DNA of 64,000 nt from Massilia putida. Lineage in GTDB: Bacteria > Pseudomonadota > Gammaproteobacteria > Burkholderiales > Burkholderiaceae_D. The stretch is from the NCBI RefSeq assembly GCF_001941825.1, contig NZ_CP019038.1, forward strand, positions 4,898,001 to 4,962,000, written 5' to 3'. The notes below the pieces were generated by a model, which saw nothing but the letters and a program-made list of their open reading frames with translations, was not told the DNA's origin and did no database searches. Made by a program: the position numbers and the translations under genes. Positions 34,017-42,889 of the stretch are shown piece by piece. Each line of letters opens with the position of its first letter. Positions within the stretch are counted from its first letter, which is position 1.

Positions 34017-36815
34017 TCAGGCCGACGGCAGCTTGGCGAACTGCTCGTTCAGCTTGGACAGCGTCGCGCTGAAGTTGTCCAGGCGGTCGCGTTCCTGGGC
34101 GACGACGGCCGCCGGTGCGCGGGCGACGAAGCTTTCGCTGGACAGCTTGGCCGTAGCCTTGGCGATCTCGCCTTCGATGCGCGCGATTTCCTTTTTCAGG
34201 CGCTCGCGTTCCGCAGCGACGTCGATCTCGACCTTCAGCATCAGCTTCGTCGTGCCGACGATGGCGACGGCGGCCGGCGAATCCGGCAGCGCGTCGACGA
34301 TCTGCACTTCGGACAGCTTGGCCAGCAGCGCGACGTACGGCGCGAAGCCCTGGGCAGCCGCGCGGTCGGCGTCGTTCGCCGGCTCGACGATCAGCGGCAC
34401 GCGCACGGACGGCGACAGCTTCATTTCGCCACGCAGGTTGCGGGTGGCGTCCGTGACCTTCTTGAACTGCTCCATCCAGGCTTCCGCGTCCGCATCGATC
34501 AGCGACTCGTCGGCGATCGGGTACGGTTGCAGCATGATCGTGTCGCCGGTTTTGCCGGCGAGCGGCGCGACGGCCTGCCACAGCGCTTCGGTGACGAACG
34601 GGATGATCGGGTGGGCGAGGCGCAGCACGACTTCCAGCACGCGCAGCAAGGTGTGGCGGGTGGCGCGCTGCTGGGCTTCCGTGCCTTGCTGGACCTGCAC
34701 CTTGGCCAGTTCCAGGTACCAGTCGCAGTACTCGTCCCAGACGAAGCTGTAGATGCTGTTCGCGATGTTGTCGAAGCGGTAGTCTTCGAAGCCTTTCGCC
34801 ACGTCCAGCTCGACGCGGTTCAGGCGCGAGATGATCCAGCGGTCGGCCTGGGAATAGTCGGCGGCGTCCGGCTTGCCGCAGTCTTTGCCCTCCGTGTTCA
34901 TCAGCACGAAGCGGGTCGCGTTCCACAGCTTGTTGCAGAAGTTGCGGTAGCCTTCGCAGCGGCCCAGGTCGAAGTTGATGTTGCGGCCCAGCGAGGCGTA
35001 GCTGGCCATCGTGAAGCGCACGGCGTCCGTGCCGAAGGCCGGGATCCCTTCCGGGAATTCCTTGCGCGTCGCTTTTTCGATTTTCGGCGCGCTCCTCGGG
35101 TCCATCAGGCCCGTGGTGCGCTTGGCGACGAGCGCGTCGATGCTGATGCCGTCGATCAGGTCGATCGGGTCGAGCGTGTTGCCCTTCGATTTCGACATCT
35201 TCTGGCCCGACGAATCGCGCACGAGGCCGTGCACGTACACGGTCTTGAACGGGACCTTGCCGGTGAAGTGCGCCGTCATCATGACCATGCGCGCGACCCA
35301 GAAGAAGATGATGTCGAAGCCGGTGACCAGCACGGAGGAAGGCAGGAACAGATCCATGTCCTTGGTCTGTTCCGGCCAGCCGACCGTCGAGAACGGGACG
35401 AGCGCGGACGAGAACCACGTGTCCAGCACGTCGTCGTCGCGTTTGAGTTCACCCTGGACGCCGGCGGCGGCCGCCTTCTGCCGCGCTTCTTCCTCGCTGC
35501 GGGCGACGATGACTTCGCCGTTCGAACCGTACCAGGCCGGGATGCGGTGGCCCCACCACAGCTGGCGCGAGATGCACCAGTCCTGGATGTTGTTCAGCCA
35601 CTGGTTGTACGTGGTCGTCCAGTTCTCCGGCACGAACTTGATCTCGCCGCTCGCGACCTTCTCCAGCGCCACGTCGGTGATCGACTTGCCCGGGTTGTGC
35701 GTGCCTTCCGGCGCCGGCTTGCTCATCGCGACGAACCACTGGTCGGTCAGCATCGGCTCGATGATGACGCCGGTGCGGTCGCCACGCGGCACCATCAGCT
35801 TGTGCGGTTTCACCTGTTCCAGCAGGCCCTGCGCTTCGAGGTCGGCGACGATCTTCTTGCGCGCGACGAAGCGGTCCAGGCCGCGGTAGGCTTCCGGCGC
35901 GTCGTCGGTGATTTTCGCGTCGAGCGTCATGATCGACAGCAGCGGCAGGTTGTGGCGCTGGCCGACGGCATAGTCGTTGAAATCATGCGCCGGCGTGATC
36001 TTCACGCAGCCGGTGCCGAACGCTTTGTCGACGTAGGTATCGGCGATGACGGGGATCTCGCGGCCGACGAGCGGCAGCTTGAGCATCTTGCCGTGCAGGT
36101 GCAGGTAGCGCTCGTCGGTCGGGTCGACGGCGACGGCGACGTCGCCCAGCATCGTTTCCGGACGCGTCGTCGCGACCGTCAGGTGGCCGCTGCCGTCCGC
36201 CAGCGGATACTGGATGTACCACATCGAGCCGTCTTCTTCCTGTGAATCGACTTCCAGGTCGGAGACGGCGGTACCCAGCACCGGGTCCCAGTTGACGAGG
36301 CGCTTGCCGCGGTAGATCAGGCCCTGCTCGAACAGGCGCACGAAGACTTCGGTGACGGTCTTGCTGCGCGGCTCGTCCATCGTGAAGTATTCGCGGGCCC
36401 AGTCGGCGGACGCGCCCAGGCGGCGCATCTGGCCCGTGATCGTGCTGCCCGATTTTTCCTTCCACTCCCACACCTTTTCGACGAACGCTTCGCGGCCGAG
36501 GTCATGGCGCGAGACCTTCTGCGCGTCGAGCTGGCGCTCCACGACGATCTGGGTGGCGATGCCGGCGTGGTCGGTGCCCGGGATCCAGGCCGTGTTGAAG
36601 CCACGCATGCGGTAGTAGCGGGTCAGGCCATCCATGACCGTCTGGTTGAAGGCGTGCCCCATGTGCAGGGTGCCCGTCACGTTCGGCGGCGGCAGCTGGA
36701 TGCTGAAGGACGGCTTGGCGTCGTCCATGGAGGCGGCGAAATAACCGCGCTGTTCCCATTCCGTGCGCCAGAATTGTTCGATGTCGGCTGGCTCGAAAGA
36801 CTTGGCTAATTCCAT
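34017..36815 (-). CDS. valS: Valyl-tRNA synthetase
   Basis: This is a 932-residue class I synthetase. HMGH at residues 51-54 ([13 protein letters not shown]) and KMSKS at 539-543 form the ATP site. The editing domain lies between them, and the C-terminal coiled-coil arm ([19 protein letters not shown], through [13 protein letters not shown]) is complete. It charges tRNA-Val in the cytoplasm. A family A repeat occupies its upstream region, and a clear terminator ends it. Confidence 0.97.
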   Translation of the reverse strand: MELAKSFEPADIEQFWRTEWEQRGYFAASMDDAKPSFSIQLPPPNVTGTLHMGHAFNQTVMDGLTRYYRMRGFNTAWIPGTDHAGIATQIVVERQLDAQKVSRHDLGREAFVEKVWEWKEKSGSTITGQMRRLGASADWAREYFTMDEPRSKTVTEVFVRLFEQGLIYRGKRLVNWDPVLGTAVSDLEVDSQEEDGSMWYIQYPLADGSGHLTVATTRPETMLGDVAVAVDPTDERYLHLHGKMLKLPLVGREIPVIADTYVDKAFGTGCVKITPAHDFNDYAVGQRHNLPLLSIMTLDAKITDDAPEAYRGLDRFVARKKIVADLEAQGLLEQVKPHKLMVPRGDRTGVIIEPMLTDQWFVAMSKPAPEGTHNPGKSITDVALEKVASGEIKFVPENWTTTYNQWLNNIQDWCISRQLWWGHRIPAWYGSNGEVIVARSEEEARQKAAAAGVQGELKRDDDVLDTWFSSALVPFSTVGWPEQTKDMDLFLPSSVLVTGFDIIFFWVARMVMMTAHFTGKVPFKTVYVHGLVRDSSGQKMSKSKGNTLDPIDLIDGISIDALVAKRTTGLMDPRSAPKIEKATRKEFPEGIPAFGTDAVRFTMASYASLGRNINFDLGRCEGYRNFCNKLWNATRFVLMNTEGKDCGKPDAADYSQADRWIISRLNRVELDVAKGFEDYRFDNIANSIYSFVWDEYCDWYLELAKVQVQQGTEAQQRATRHTLLRVLEVVLRLAHPIIPFVTEALWQAVAPLAGKTGDTIMLQPYPIADESLIDADAEAWMEQFKKVTDATRNLRGEMKLSPSVRVPLIVEPANDADRAAAQGFAPYVALLAKLSEVQIVDALPDSPAAVAIVGTTKLMLKVEIDVAAERERLKKEIARIEGEIAKATAKLSSESFVARAPAAVVAQERDRLDNFSATLSKLNEQFAKLPSA

Positions 36816-36918
36816 GATGTGGCTTTGGTGGCGTTATTGGCTGATAGGCGAAAACGACCATTATAGATGACGGCGTAAAGCCTGCGCCGACAAGGGGGGA
36901 ATTTTGGATAGAGGGAGC

Positions 36919-37019
36919 GTAGGGTGGGCATTTGAGGCCGGGGGCCTCAAATGAAACGTGCCCACCAAATGTTGGCGATACGCGGACGTCGATGGTGGGC
37001 ACGGGGTGCCCACCCTACG
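36919..37019. repeat. Family A element copy 4, upstream of valS
   Basis: The element starts CGTAGGGTGGGCATTTGAGG with the hairpin GAGGCCGGGGGCCTC, then CGTGCCCACC. It ends with GGTGGGCACGGGGTGCCCAC and CCTACG. The outer ends GTAGGGTGGGC and GCCCACCCTAC are complementary. It lies between the subtilase terminator and valS. Confidence 0.8.
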
Positions 37020-37020
37020 T

Positions 37021-37048
37021 AAAAAATGGCGCCGAGGCGCCATTTTTT
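37021..37048 (-). terminator. Bidirectional-type terminator after the subtilase gene
   Basis: AAAAAATGGCGCC pairs perfectly with GGCGCCATTTTTT around GA/AG bases. The last bases of the subtilase stop codon (37047-37049) overlap the stem. Confidence 0.85.
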
Positions 37049-38621
37049 ACTTGCCGCAACCCAGCGACTTGATGCGATCGTATGCCGCCTTGGCCTGCAC
37101 CAGACCGTAGCCGTACTTGGTGTCGCGGCCGGCCGTGCCCAGGTCGAGCGCGCTGTTGTCCAGCGACGTGCGGATCTGGGAACCCGTGCAGGTCGGGAAG
37201 TAGCTCCACACCAGCGCGGCGACGGCCGACACGTGCGGCGTGGCCATCGACGTGCCGTCGAAGTAGGCGTAGTTCGATGCCGTCACGGCCACCGTCGCGG
37301 TCTGGCCCAGCTGGCCCTTCATCGCGGCGCCGTCCGTGTCCGACGCCGTCACCGACGGGATCGTCGTCACGGTCGTGCCCAGCGTGCCGCCGAAGCTGCC
37401 GGCCACGTTGTTGTACACGACGGCGCCGACGCCGCCGCTGTTCTGGCAGTTGGTGACCTTGGTCGCGAAGTCCACGGTGCCGCGCTGGATCAGGCAGACC
37501 TTGCCCGAAACGGCCGTGTTCACGGTGTCGCCAATGCCGAAGTCGGCCAGCGGCGCGGTGGCGGTCTTGACGGGCGAGCCTTCCATCGCCGACGACGCGT
37601 AGTTGGTCGAGCCGACCGTCAGCGCCGTGTCGGTGCCCGTGCCCATCGGGACGGTCGACAGCACGGACACGCCCGGACCGGCGATCTCGACGTCGCTGTT
37701 GTATTGCGAGAACGAGGCGACGACCTTGTTTTCGTCCACGGCCGCCACCGACATCACGCTGCCGTAGCCGGCCGGGTAAGAGGTGGTGGAATTGCCGTCG
37801 TTACCGGCCGCCGCGATGGAGAGCACGCCCTTGGTCTGCAGGCTGTCGAACGCGCGCTGCTCGGTGAGGCTCTTGGCGCCCCCGCCCAGCGACATCGTGA
37901 TGATGTTGGCGCCCGCGGCGCCGCACTTGTTGGCGGCGTTGGCCAGCGTGGACGAGTAGGTCCACGCGCCGTTCGCGCCGAACACCTTCACGATGTGCAG
38001 CTTGAGCTGCTTGTTCGGATTCACGCCGACGACGCCCAGGCCGTTGTTGACGCCCGCGATGGTGCCGAACACGTGGGTGCCGTGGTGGGTCTCGTCCGTG
38101 TACCACCAGCCGGTGCCGGAATCGTATTCGCCGGTGACGTTGGCGCCGTTGTCCTTCAGGTCTTCATGGGTGAAGTCGACGCCGGAGTCGATGATGCAGA
38201 TCTTGCGGTTGCTCGTGTTCGCGTCCGACAGCTGGTCGGCCTGCACGAGCTTGATCCCGTACGGGACCAGCTGGCCGCTCGTGTAAGGCACGCCGGTGGA
38301 GGGCGTGGTCAGCGAGAACGGCTTGCGGATGACGTCTTCCTCGACGTACTCGACGTTCGGATTGCGCTGCAAGCCCTGCAGCGCGACCGTCGGTACTTCG
38401 ATGGCCATCGCGTTCATGTTGAAGATTTCCTGCTTGACCGTCCCCCTGACGGCCGCGACAGCGGATTTGATATTGCCAGCCGTTCCCGGCTTGAACGCGA
38501 CGATGACGCGAGTGGTGTCGGGCGCGGCCGACGCGCTGCCTGCGAACGCGACGGCAAGAGCCGCCACGCACAGCCCGAGGGCCGGGACCATCATCGTTGC
38601 GCGAGTGTGTTTCTGATTCAT
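37047..38621 (-). CDS. Secreted subtilisin-like serine protease (S8) with propeptide and PA-type insert
   Basis: This is a 524-residue pre-pro-protease. The signal peptide is ALAVAFAGSASAA (ends near residue 33), and the I9-like propeptide spans about 36-100 (VIVAFKPGTAGNIKSAVAAV, ending NVEYVEEDVI). The catalytic residues are D145 in IDSGVDFTHED, H180 in HGTHVFGTIAG and S458 in GTSMATPHVSAV, with oxyanion N274. Residues about 350-440 are a protease-associated insert between H and S. The C-terminus ends soon after the catalytic core, with no sorting domain. It is probably released for extracellular protein degradation. Confidence 0.93.
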   Translation of the reverse strand: MNQKHTRATMMVPALGLCVAALAVAFAGSASAAPDTTRVIVAFKPGTAGNIKSAVAAVRGTVKQEIFNMNAMAIEVPTVALQGLQRNPNVEYVEEDVIRKPFSLTTPSTGVPYTSGQLVPYGIKLVQADQLSDANTSNRKICIIDSGVDFTHEDLKDNGANVTGEYDSGTGWWYTDETHHGTHVFGTIAGVNNGLGVVGVNPNKQLKLHIVKVFGANGAWTYSSTLANAANKCGAAGANIITMSLGGGAKSLTEQRAFDSLQTKGVLSIAAAGNDGNSTTSYPAGYGSVMSVAAVDENKVVASFSQYNSDVEIAGPGVSVLSTVPMGTGTDTALTVGSTNYASSAMEGSPVKTATAPLADFGIGDTVNTAVSGKVCLIQRGTVDFATKVTNCQNSGGVGAVVYNNVAGSFGGTLGTTVTTIPSVTASDTDGAAMKGQLGQTATVAVTASNYAYFDGTSMATPHVSAVAALVWSYFPTCTGSQIRTSLDNSALDLGTAGRDTKYGYGLVQAKAAYDRIKSLGCGK

Positions 38622-38957
38622 CGGTGCTTTCTCCGTTTATTGGGTATCGTTATCGCAGCTGGCCTTGTGAGCCGCATGCTTGTGGTAGTACTCCTCTAAC
38701 AACCGATACATCTCGCTACCCGTATCGGGCAGCGCGGATCAGTTTATTTTGAGAACTTATACGTATGCAATTGCTTTTCAATCGTGCGCGCCCCCTGTTG
38801 CGCCCGGGTCGCACTGATGTTGCGCCAGCGCAGAACGGTTGAATTTGTTTGACTTGGCCGCTTGTCAACGTGACATATTTTTGGCGCGCCACAGCGCCAT
38901 GCGGTCTTTTGCGCCGCAGCAGGCGCATTTATCTTCATCGCAGCGAGAACCACAACA
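38622..38957. other. Divergent intergenic region between subtilase and ANTAR regulator
   Basis: These 336 bases hold no gene that I can support. An inverted repeat CCGATAC-N12-GTATCGG lies at 38703-38728, in the probable leader or promoter of the subtilase gene. For the minus strand, TTGAAA at 38781-38776 with AT-rich TATAAG further on is a weak promoter. For the plus strand, TTGACT followed by CATATT near 38850-38880 is a weak candidate for the regulator gene. The stretch is more AT-rich than its surroundings. Confidence 0.5.
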
Positions 38958-39596
38958 ATGAGCGCGCCTGTTCCTGCCCGACGCCTGATCCTGCTCGTCG
39001 ACGACGATTCCCTCCTGCTCGACTACCTGGTGGCCGTGCTGGGCCATGCCGGCTACGACACGCTGACGGCGAGCTCGGCTGCCGAGGCGCTGCAGCACGT
39101 GGCCGAACGCGAAGCCGACATCGCGCTGGCGCTGCTGGACGTCAGCATGCCCGGCATGTCCGGCCTCGACCTGGCGCGCCGTCTCAAGGACCACACGTCG
39201 GTCGCCTTCATGTTCCTGTCGTCGGTCGACGATGCCGAGACGGCCCGCCAAGCCGCCAGCCATGGCGCCGTCGGCTTCGTCGTCAAGCCGGTCGATGCCG
39301 CGCGGCTGCTGCCGGCCTTCGAATCCGCGCTCGCGCGCGCCGACGAGATCCGCCAGCTGCGCCGCACCGAAGCGAACCTGAACGCGGCACTCACGGCCGG
39401 CCGCGAGACGAGCCTCGCCGTGGGCCTGTTGATGACGCGCTTCCAGACCGACCGCAACACCGCGTTCGAGGTGCTGCGCGACCATGCCCGGTCGAGCCGG
39501 CGCAAGGTCAACGAAGTCGCCGAACAGCTCGTCGCTGCCGAGGAATTGCTCAACGGCCTGCATGGGGCGTTCGCGGCACGATTGAAGGTGAAATAG
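38958..39596 (+). CDS. Response regulator with C-terminal ANTAR RNA-binding domain
   Basis: This is a 212-residue protein. The receiver domain has the acidic pocket at D15-D17 (VDDDSLL), phospho-acceptor D61 (ALLDVSMPG), S88/S89 and K110 (FVVKP). After a short coiled-coil linker (ALARADEIRQLRRTEANL), residues about 140-205 form an ANTAR domain (LAVGLLMTRFQTDRNTAFEV, then LRDHARSSRRKVNEVAEQLV). ANTAR proteins stabilise antiterminator RNA hairpins when phosphorylated. No histidine kinase adjoins, so its partner and RNA targets lie elsewhere. The glutathione-dependent formaldehyde dehydrogenase gene follows 63 bases downstream. Confidence 0.87.
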   Translation: MSAPVPARRLILLVDDDSLLLDYLVAVLGHAGYDTLTASSAAEALQHVAEREADIALALLDVSMPGMSGLDLARRLKDHTSVAFMFLSSVDDAETARQAASHGAVGFVVKPVDAARLLPAFESALARADEIRQLRRTEANLNAALTAGRETSLAVGLLMTRFQTDRNTAFEVLRDHARSSRRKVNEVAEQLVAAEELLNGLHGAFAARLKVK

Positions 39597-39659
39597 CGTT
39601 CCGCACCTGCCTTGGTATCATGGCAAACTTTCGTTCATCATTTTCCAGGGACAGAAACC

Positions 39660-40766
39660 ATGAAAACCAAGGCAGCGATTGCATGGCAGGCGGGGAAGCC
39701 GCTGACGATCGAGGACGTCGAGCTCGAGGGTCCCAAGGCCGGCGAGGTGCTGGTCGAAGTCAAGGCGACGGGCATCTGCCATACCGATTACTACACGCTG
39801 TCCGGTGCCGACCCGGAAGGCATCTTCCCGGCCATCCTGGGCCATGAGGGCGCGGGCGTCGTCGTCGACGTCGGCCCGGGCGTGACGAGCCTGCGCAAGG
39901 ACGACCACGTCATCCCGCTGTACACGCCGGAATGCCGCCAGTGCAAGTTCTGCCTGTCGCAGAAGACCAATCTGTGCCAGGCCATCCGTTCCACGCAGGG
40001 CCGCGGCCTGATGCCGGATGCGACGAGCCGCTTCTCGCTGGACGGCAAGCCGATCTACCACTACATGGGCACCTCGACCTTCTCGAACTACATCGTCGTG
40101 CCGGAGATCGCGCTGGCTAAGGTCCGGTCCGATGCGCCGTTCGACAAGATCTGCTACATCGGCTGCGGCGTGACGACGGGCATCGGCGCCGTGATTTTTA
40201 CCGCGAAGGTCGAGGCGGGCGCCAACGTCGTCGTGTTCGGCCTGGGCGGCATCGGCCTGAACGTGATCCAGGCGGCGAAGATGGTCGGCGCCGACAAGAT
40301 CATCGGCGTGGACATCAACCCGGGCCGCGAAGCCATGGCGCGCAAGTTCGGCATGACCCATTTCGTCAATCCGAAAGAGGTCGACAACGTCGTCGACACC
40401 ATCGTCCAGCTGACGGACGGCGGCGCCGACTATTCGTTCGAGTGCATCGGCAACGTGACGACCATGCGCCAGGCGCTGGAATGCTGCCACAAGGGCTGGG
40501 GCCAATCGATCATCATCGGCGTGGCGGAAGCGGGCAAGGAGATCGCGACGCGTCCGTTCCAGCTGGTCACGGGCCGCGTGTGGAAGGGGTCCGCGTTCGG
40601 CGGCGCGCGCGGGCGCACGGACGTGCCGAAGATCGTCGACTGGTACATGGAAAACAAGATCAACATCGACGATCTGATCACCCACCACCTGCCGCTCGAC
40701 CGGATCAACGACGGCTTCGACCTGATGAAGAAGGGCGAATCGATCCGCTCCGTCGTCGTGTACTGA
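39660..40766 (+). CDS. adhC: S-(hydroxymethyl)glutathione dehydrogenase / class III alcohol dehydrogenase
   Basis: This is a 368-residue zinc medium-chain dehydrogenase that oxidises the glutathione-formaldehyde adduct, and also reduces S-nitrosoglutathione. Catalytic zinc ligands are C40 (GICHTDYYTL), H62 and E63 (LGHEGAGVV) and a later cysteine in YIGCGVTTG. Structural zinc cysteines are C92, C95, C98 and C106. The NAD motif is VFGLGGIGLN. The ATG at 39660 begins the conserved MKTKAAIAWQ, whereas the extension to 39612 is not conserved-looking. No frmR or esterase gene is next to it. Confidence 0.95.
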   Translation: MKTKAAIAWQAGKPLTIEDVELEGPKAGEVLVEVKATGICHTDYYTLSGADPEGIFPAILGHEGAGVVVDVGPGVTSLRKDDHVIPLYTPECRQCKFCLSQKTNLCQAIRSTQGRGLMPDATSRFSLDGKPIYHYMGTSTFSNYIVVPEIALAKVRSDAPFDKICYIGCGVTTGIGAVIFTAKVEAGANVVVFGLGGIGLNVIQAAKMVGADKIIGVDINPGREAMARKFGMTHFVNPKEVDNVVDTIVQLTDGGADYSFECIGNVTTMRQALECCHKGWGQSIIIGVAEAGKEIATRPFQLVTGRVWKGSAFGGARGRTDVPKIVDWYMENKINIDDLITHHLPLDRINDGFDLMKKGESIRSVVVY

Positions 40767-40919
40767 TCCTCCGTTTTTGCGCGGCGCCGCCGGGCGCCAC
40801 ATCCTCGCATTTTCCCCGCTTTTTTCCCGCCTGTTCCGCACTTCGTGCAGTCTGTCGCACGCGCGTCGCCGCGTGCCGTCCATCCCGCTATCGTGGCCTG
40901 CATCGCATCGCGCGAACTT

Positions 40920-40951
40920 CTAGAACAAAATTTCTAGACAAAATTTTCTAG
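40920..40951. promoter_or_regulatory. Tandem CTAG-centred operator-like repeats ahead of the M56 peptidase gene
   Basis: CTAG occurs at 40920, 40934 and 40948, each 14 bases apart, with near-identical fillers AACAAAATTT and ACAAAATTTT. The result is two overlapping 18-base imperfect palindromes sharing the middle CTAG. It sits 34 bases ahead of the start codon. CTAG is rare in such GC-rich DNA, so the periodic triplet is unlikely to be chance. Confidence 0.5.
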
Positions 40952-40984
40952 TACGTTCATACTGCGTCACGAAAGGAGATCCCG

Positions 40985-42760
40985 ATGGCACGCGCACTCA
41001 CTTCCAGCCTGGCCTGGGCGCTGCTGGACTTCGTCTGGCAGGGCGCGCTCGTCGGCTGCGCGGTCGCCGTCGTGCTGGGCCTCATGGGCCGGGCGCGGCC
41101 GCAGTGGCGCTACGGCGTCGCCTGCGCGGCGCTGCTGCTGTGCGCGGCGTTGCCGGTGGCGGGGACGATCACGCGGATGCAGGCCGGTGGGGCTGCCGCG
41201 GACGTCGCCACGCAGGTCGCGCCGGGACACACCGGGCCGCGTCGGGCCACGTCCGCGACGCTCGTCCGCCTGCTGCCGGACCGCCTGGCACCGACAGCCT
41301 GGCGCGCGCGCTGGCACGACAGCTTGCAGCCGCGCCTGCCGCTCGTGATGTCGTGCTGGGCCTGCGGCGCGGCGGTGCTGGCGTTGCGTCTGTTGCTGGG
41401 CCTGGCCTGGGTGCGGCGGCGCAGCCGGCCCGGCGCCTACCGGATCGATGCGGCCTGGCAAGCCACGCTCGCGCGCATGGCGAGCGAATTCGGCATCGCG
41501 CGCGGCATCGTGCTGGGCGTCGTCGACGATCTGTCCGGCCCCGTGACGGCCGGCTGGTGGCGGCCCGTCGTGCTGGTGCCGGCCGCGCTGCTGACGGGCA
41601 TGCCGGCCCCGCTGCTGGAAGCGCTGCTGGCGCACGAGCTGGCCCACGTGCGGCGTCACGATTACCTGGTGAATCTGTTGCAAAGCGCGATCGAGATCCT
41701 GCTGTTCTATCACCCGGCCGTGTGGTGGCTGTCGCACCGCATCCGGGTGGAGCGCGAACTCGTCGCCGACGATCTGGCCGCGAACCAGCTGGGCGAACCG
41801 CGGCGCCTGGCACTCGCGCTGTCCGAGCTGGACCTCGTCCGGCGCTCCACTGTAAACCTTGCCCCTGCGGCACACGGAGGAAATCTCATGTCCCGAATCA
41901 AACGCCTCGTTCGTCCCGAAGCCGAACCGTTCCAGTGGAAACTGGCGCTGCCCATCCTGGCGCTGGCCCTGTCGGCCGGCGCCTATGCCCAGGCCGGCCC
42001 CGCGGCGGATGGGCCCGCCGCGCATCCGCGCACCGTCAGCCACCCGGCCGTACCCACCGAGCGGGGCGAGCCGTATGCCATCGTACGCGAAGGCGACCAC
42101 GGCACGAGCATGACGGGCGACAGCGCCGACTGGTCCGCCGTCAAGCGGCTGCGCAAGCAGATCGATGGCGACTTCCTGTGGTTCCGCGATGGCGGCAAGA
42201 CGTATATCGTGCAGGACGCCGGCGTGCTGGCGCGGGCGCGCGCGGCCTGGGAGCCTGTCGAGCGGCTCGGCAAGGAGATGGAGGGCTATGGCCGCGAGAT
42301 GGACAAGCACGGCAAGGCGATGGATGCGCTCGGCAAGGAGATGACGCGCGCCGCCGCCGGCATGAAGCCGGACGAGACGAAGATCCATGCGATCGAGCGG
42401 CGCATGAATGAGGTGGGCAGCCGGATGGGCGACGTCGGCAGCCGCATGGCGTCGGCCGACGATGCCGGCCGGGCGCGCCTCGACCGCGAGATGGCCGACC
42501 TGAACCGGCAGATGGCCGAGCTGAACCGGCAAATGGCCGCGGCGACGCAGTCCGACGGTCAGCGCGCGGCACAGCGTTCGATGGACGAGATCGGCCATCG
42601 CATGAACGACGCGGGCAAGCCGATGGATGCGCTGGGCAAGCAGATGGATGCCCTCGGCAAACGGATGGACGCCGAAAGCCGTACGGCCGACAAGACCGTC
42701 CGTGCGCTGATCCGCGAAGCGCTGGAGAAGGGGCTGGCGCAGCCCGCGCCGCAGGCGTAA
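40985..42760 (+). CDS. M56 (BlaR1/MecR1-like) membrane metallopeptidase with repetitive C-terminal domain
   Basis: This is a 591-residue protein. Membrane helices lie near residues 10-34 (ALLDFVWQGALVGCAVAVVL), 43-60, 120-142 and about 318-336. The zinc motif HELAH is at 217-221 with ERELVADD at 256-263 as the downstream acidic ligand. From about residue 415 the C-terminus is repetitive and charged (GKEMEGYGREMDKHGKAMDA, ADLNRQMAELNRQM, DALGKQMDALGKRM), probably an extended helix in the periplasm, not a penicillin-binding sensor. The start has a strong AAAGGAG site. M56 genes normally follow a BlaI-type repressor gene; none is present here. Confidence 0.88.
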   Translation: MARALTSSLAWALLDFVWQGALVGCAVAVVLGLMGRARPQWRYGVACAALLLCAALPVAGTITRMQAGGAAADVATQVAPGHTGPRRATSATLVRLLPDRLAPTAWRARWHDSLQPRLPLVMSCWACGAAVLALRLLLGLAWVRRRSRPGAYRIDAAWQATLARMASEFGIARGIVLGVVDDLSGPVTAGWWRPVVLVPAALLTGMPAPLLEALLAHELAHVRRHDYLVNLLQSAIEILLFYHPAVWWLSHRIRVERELVADDLAANQLGEPRRLALALSELDLVRRSTVNLAPAAHGGNLMSRIKRLVRPEAEPFQWKLALPILALALSAGAYAQAGPAADGPAAHPRTVSHPAVPTERGEPYAIVREGDHGTSMTGDSADWSAVKRLRKQIDGDFLWFRDGGKTYIVQDAGVLARARAAWEPVERLGKEMEGYGREMDKHGKAMDALGKEMTRAAAGMKPDETKIHAIERRMNEVGSRMGDVGSRMASADDAGRARLDREMADLNRQMAELNRQMAAATQSDGQRAAQRSMDEIGHRMNDAGKPMDALGKQMDALGKRMDAESRTADKTVRALIREALEKGLAQPAPQA

Positions 42761-42889
42761 GCGTGTCGATTGCATGCGGTGAACGCATGCCGTCCCGGTT
42801 CCGGTCGTGACATGCATATATTGCTGTGCCGATTCGTGTGTGGCACGATGCCGTTTCGACCTTTAACGTTTTATCAATCCGGATATCGC

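Noticed and set aside
38849..38870. TTGAC...GTCAA dyad ahead of the ANTAR regulator as an operator
   Set aside because: Only the five outer bases pair; the inner bases do not, so it is within chance expectation.
42773..42791. GCATGC...GCATGC repeat between the M56 and M13 genes
   Set aside because: GCATGC is itself self-complementary and short; two copies in 19 bases is not enough to claim a site.
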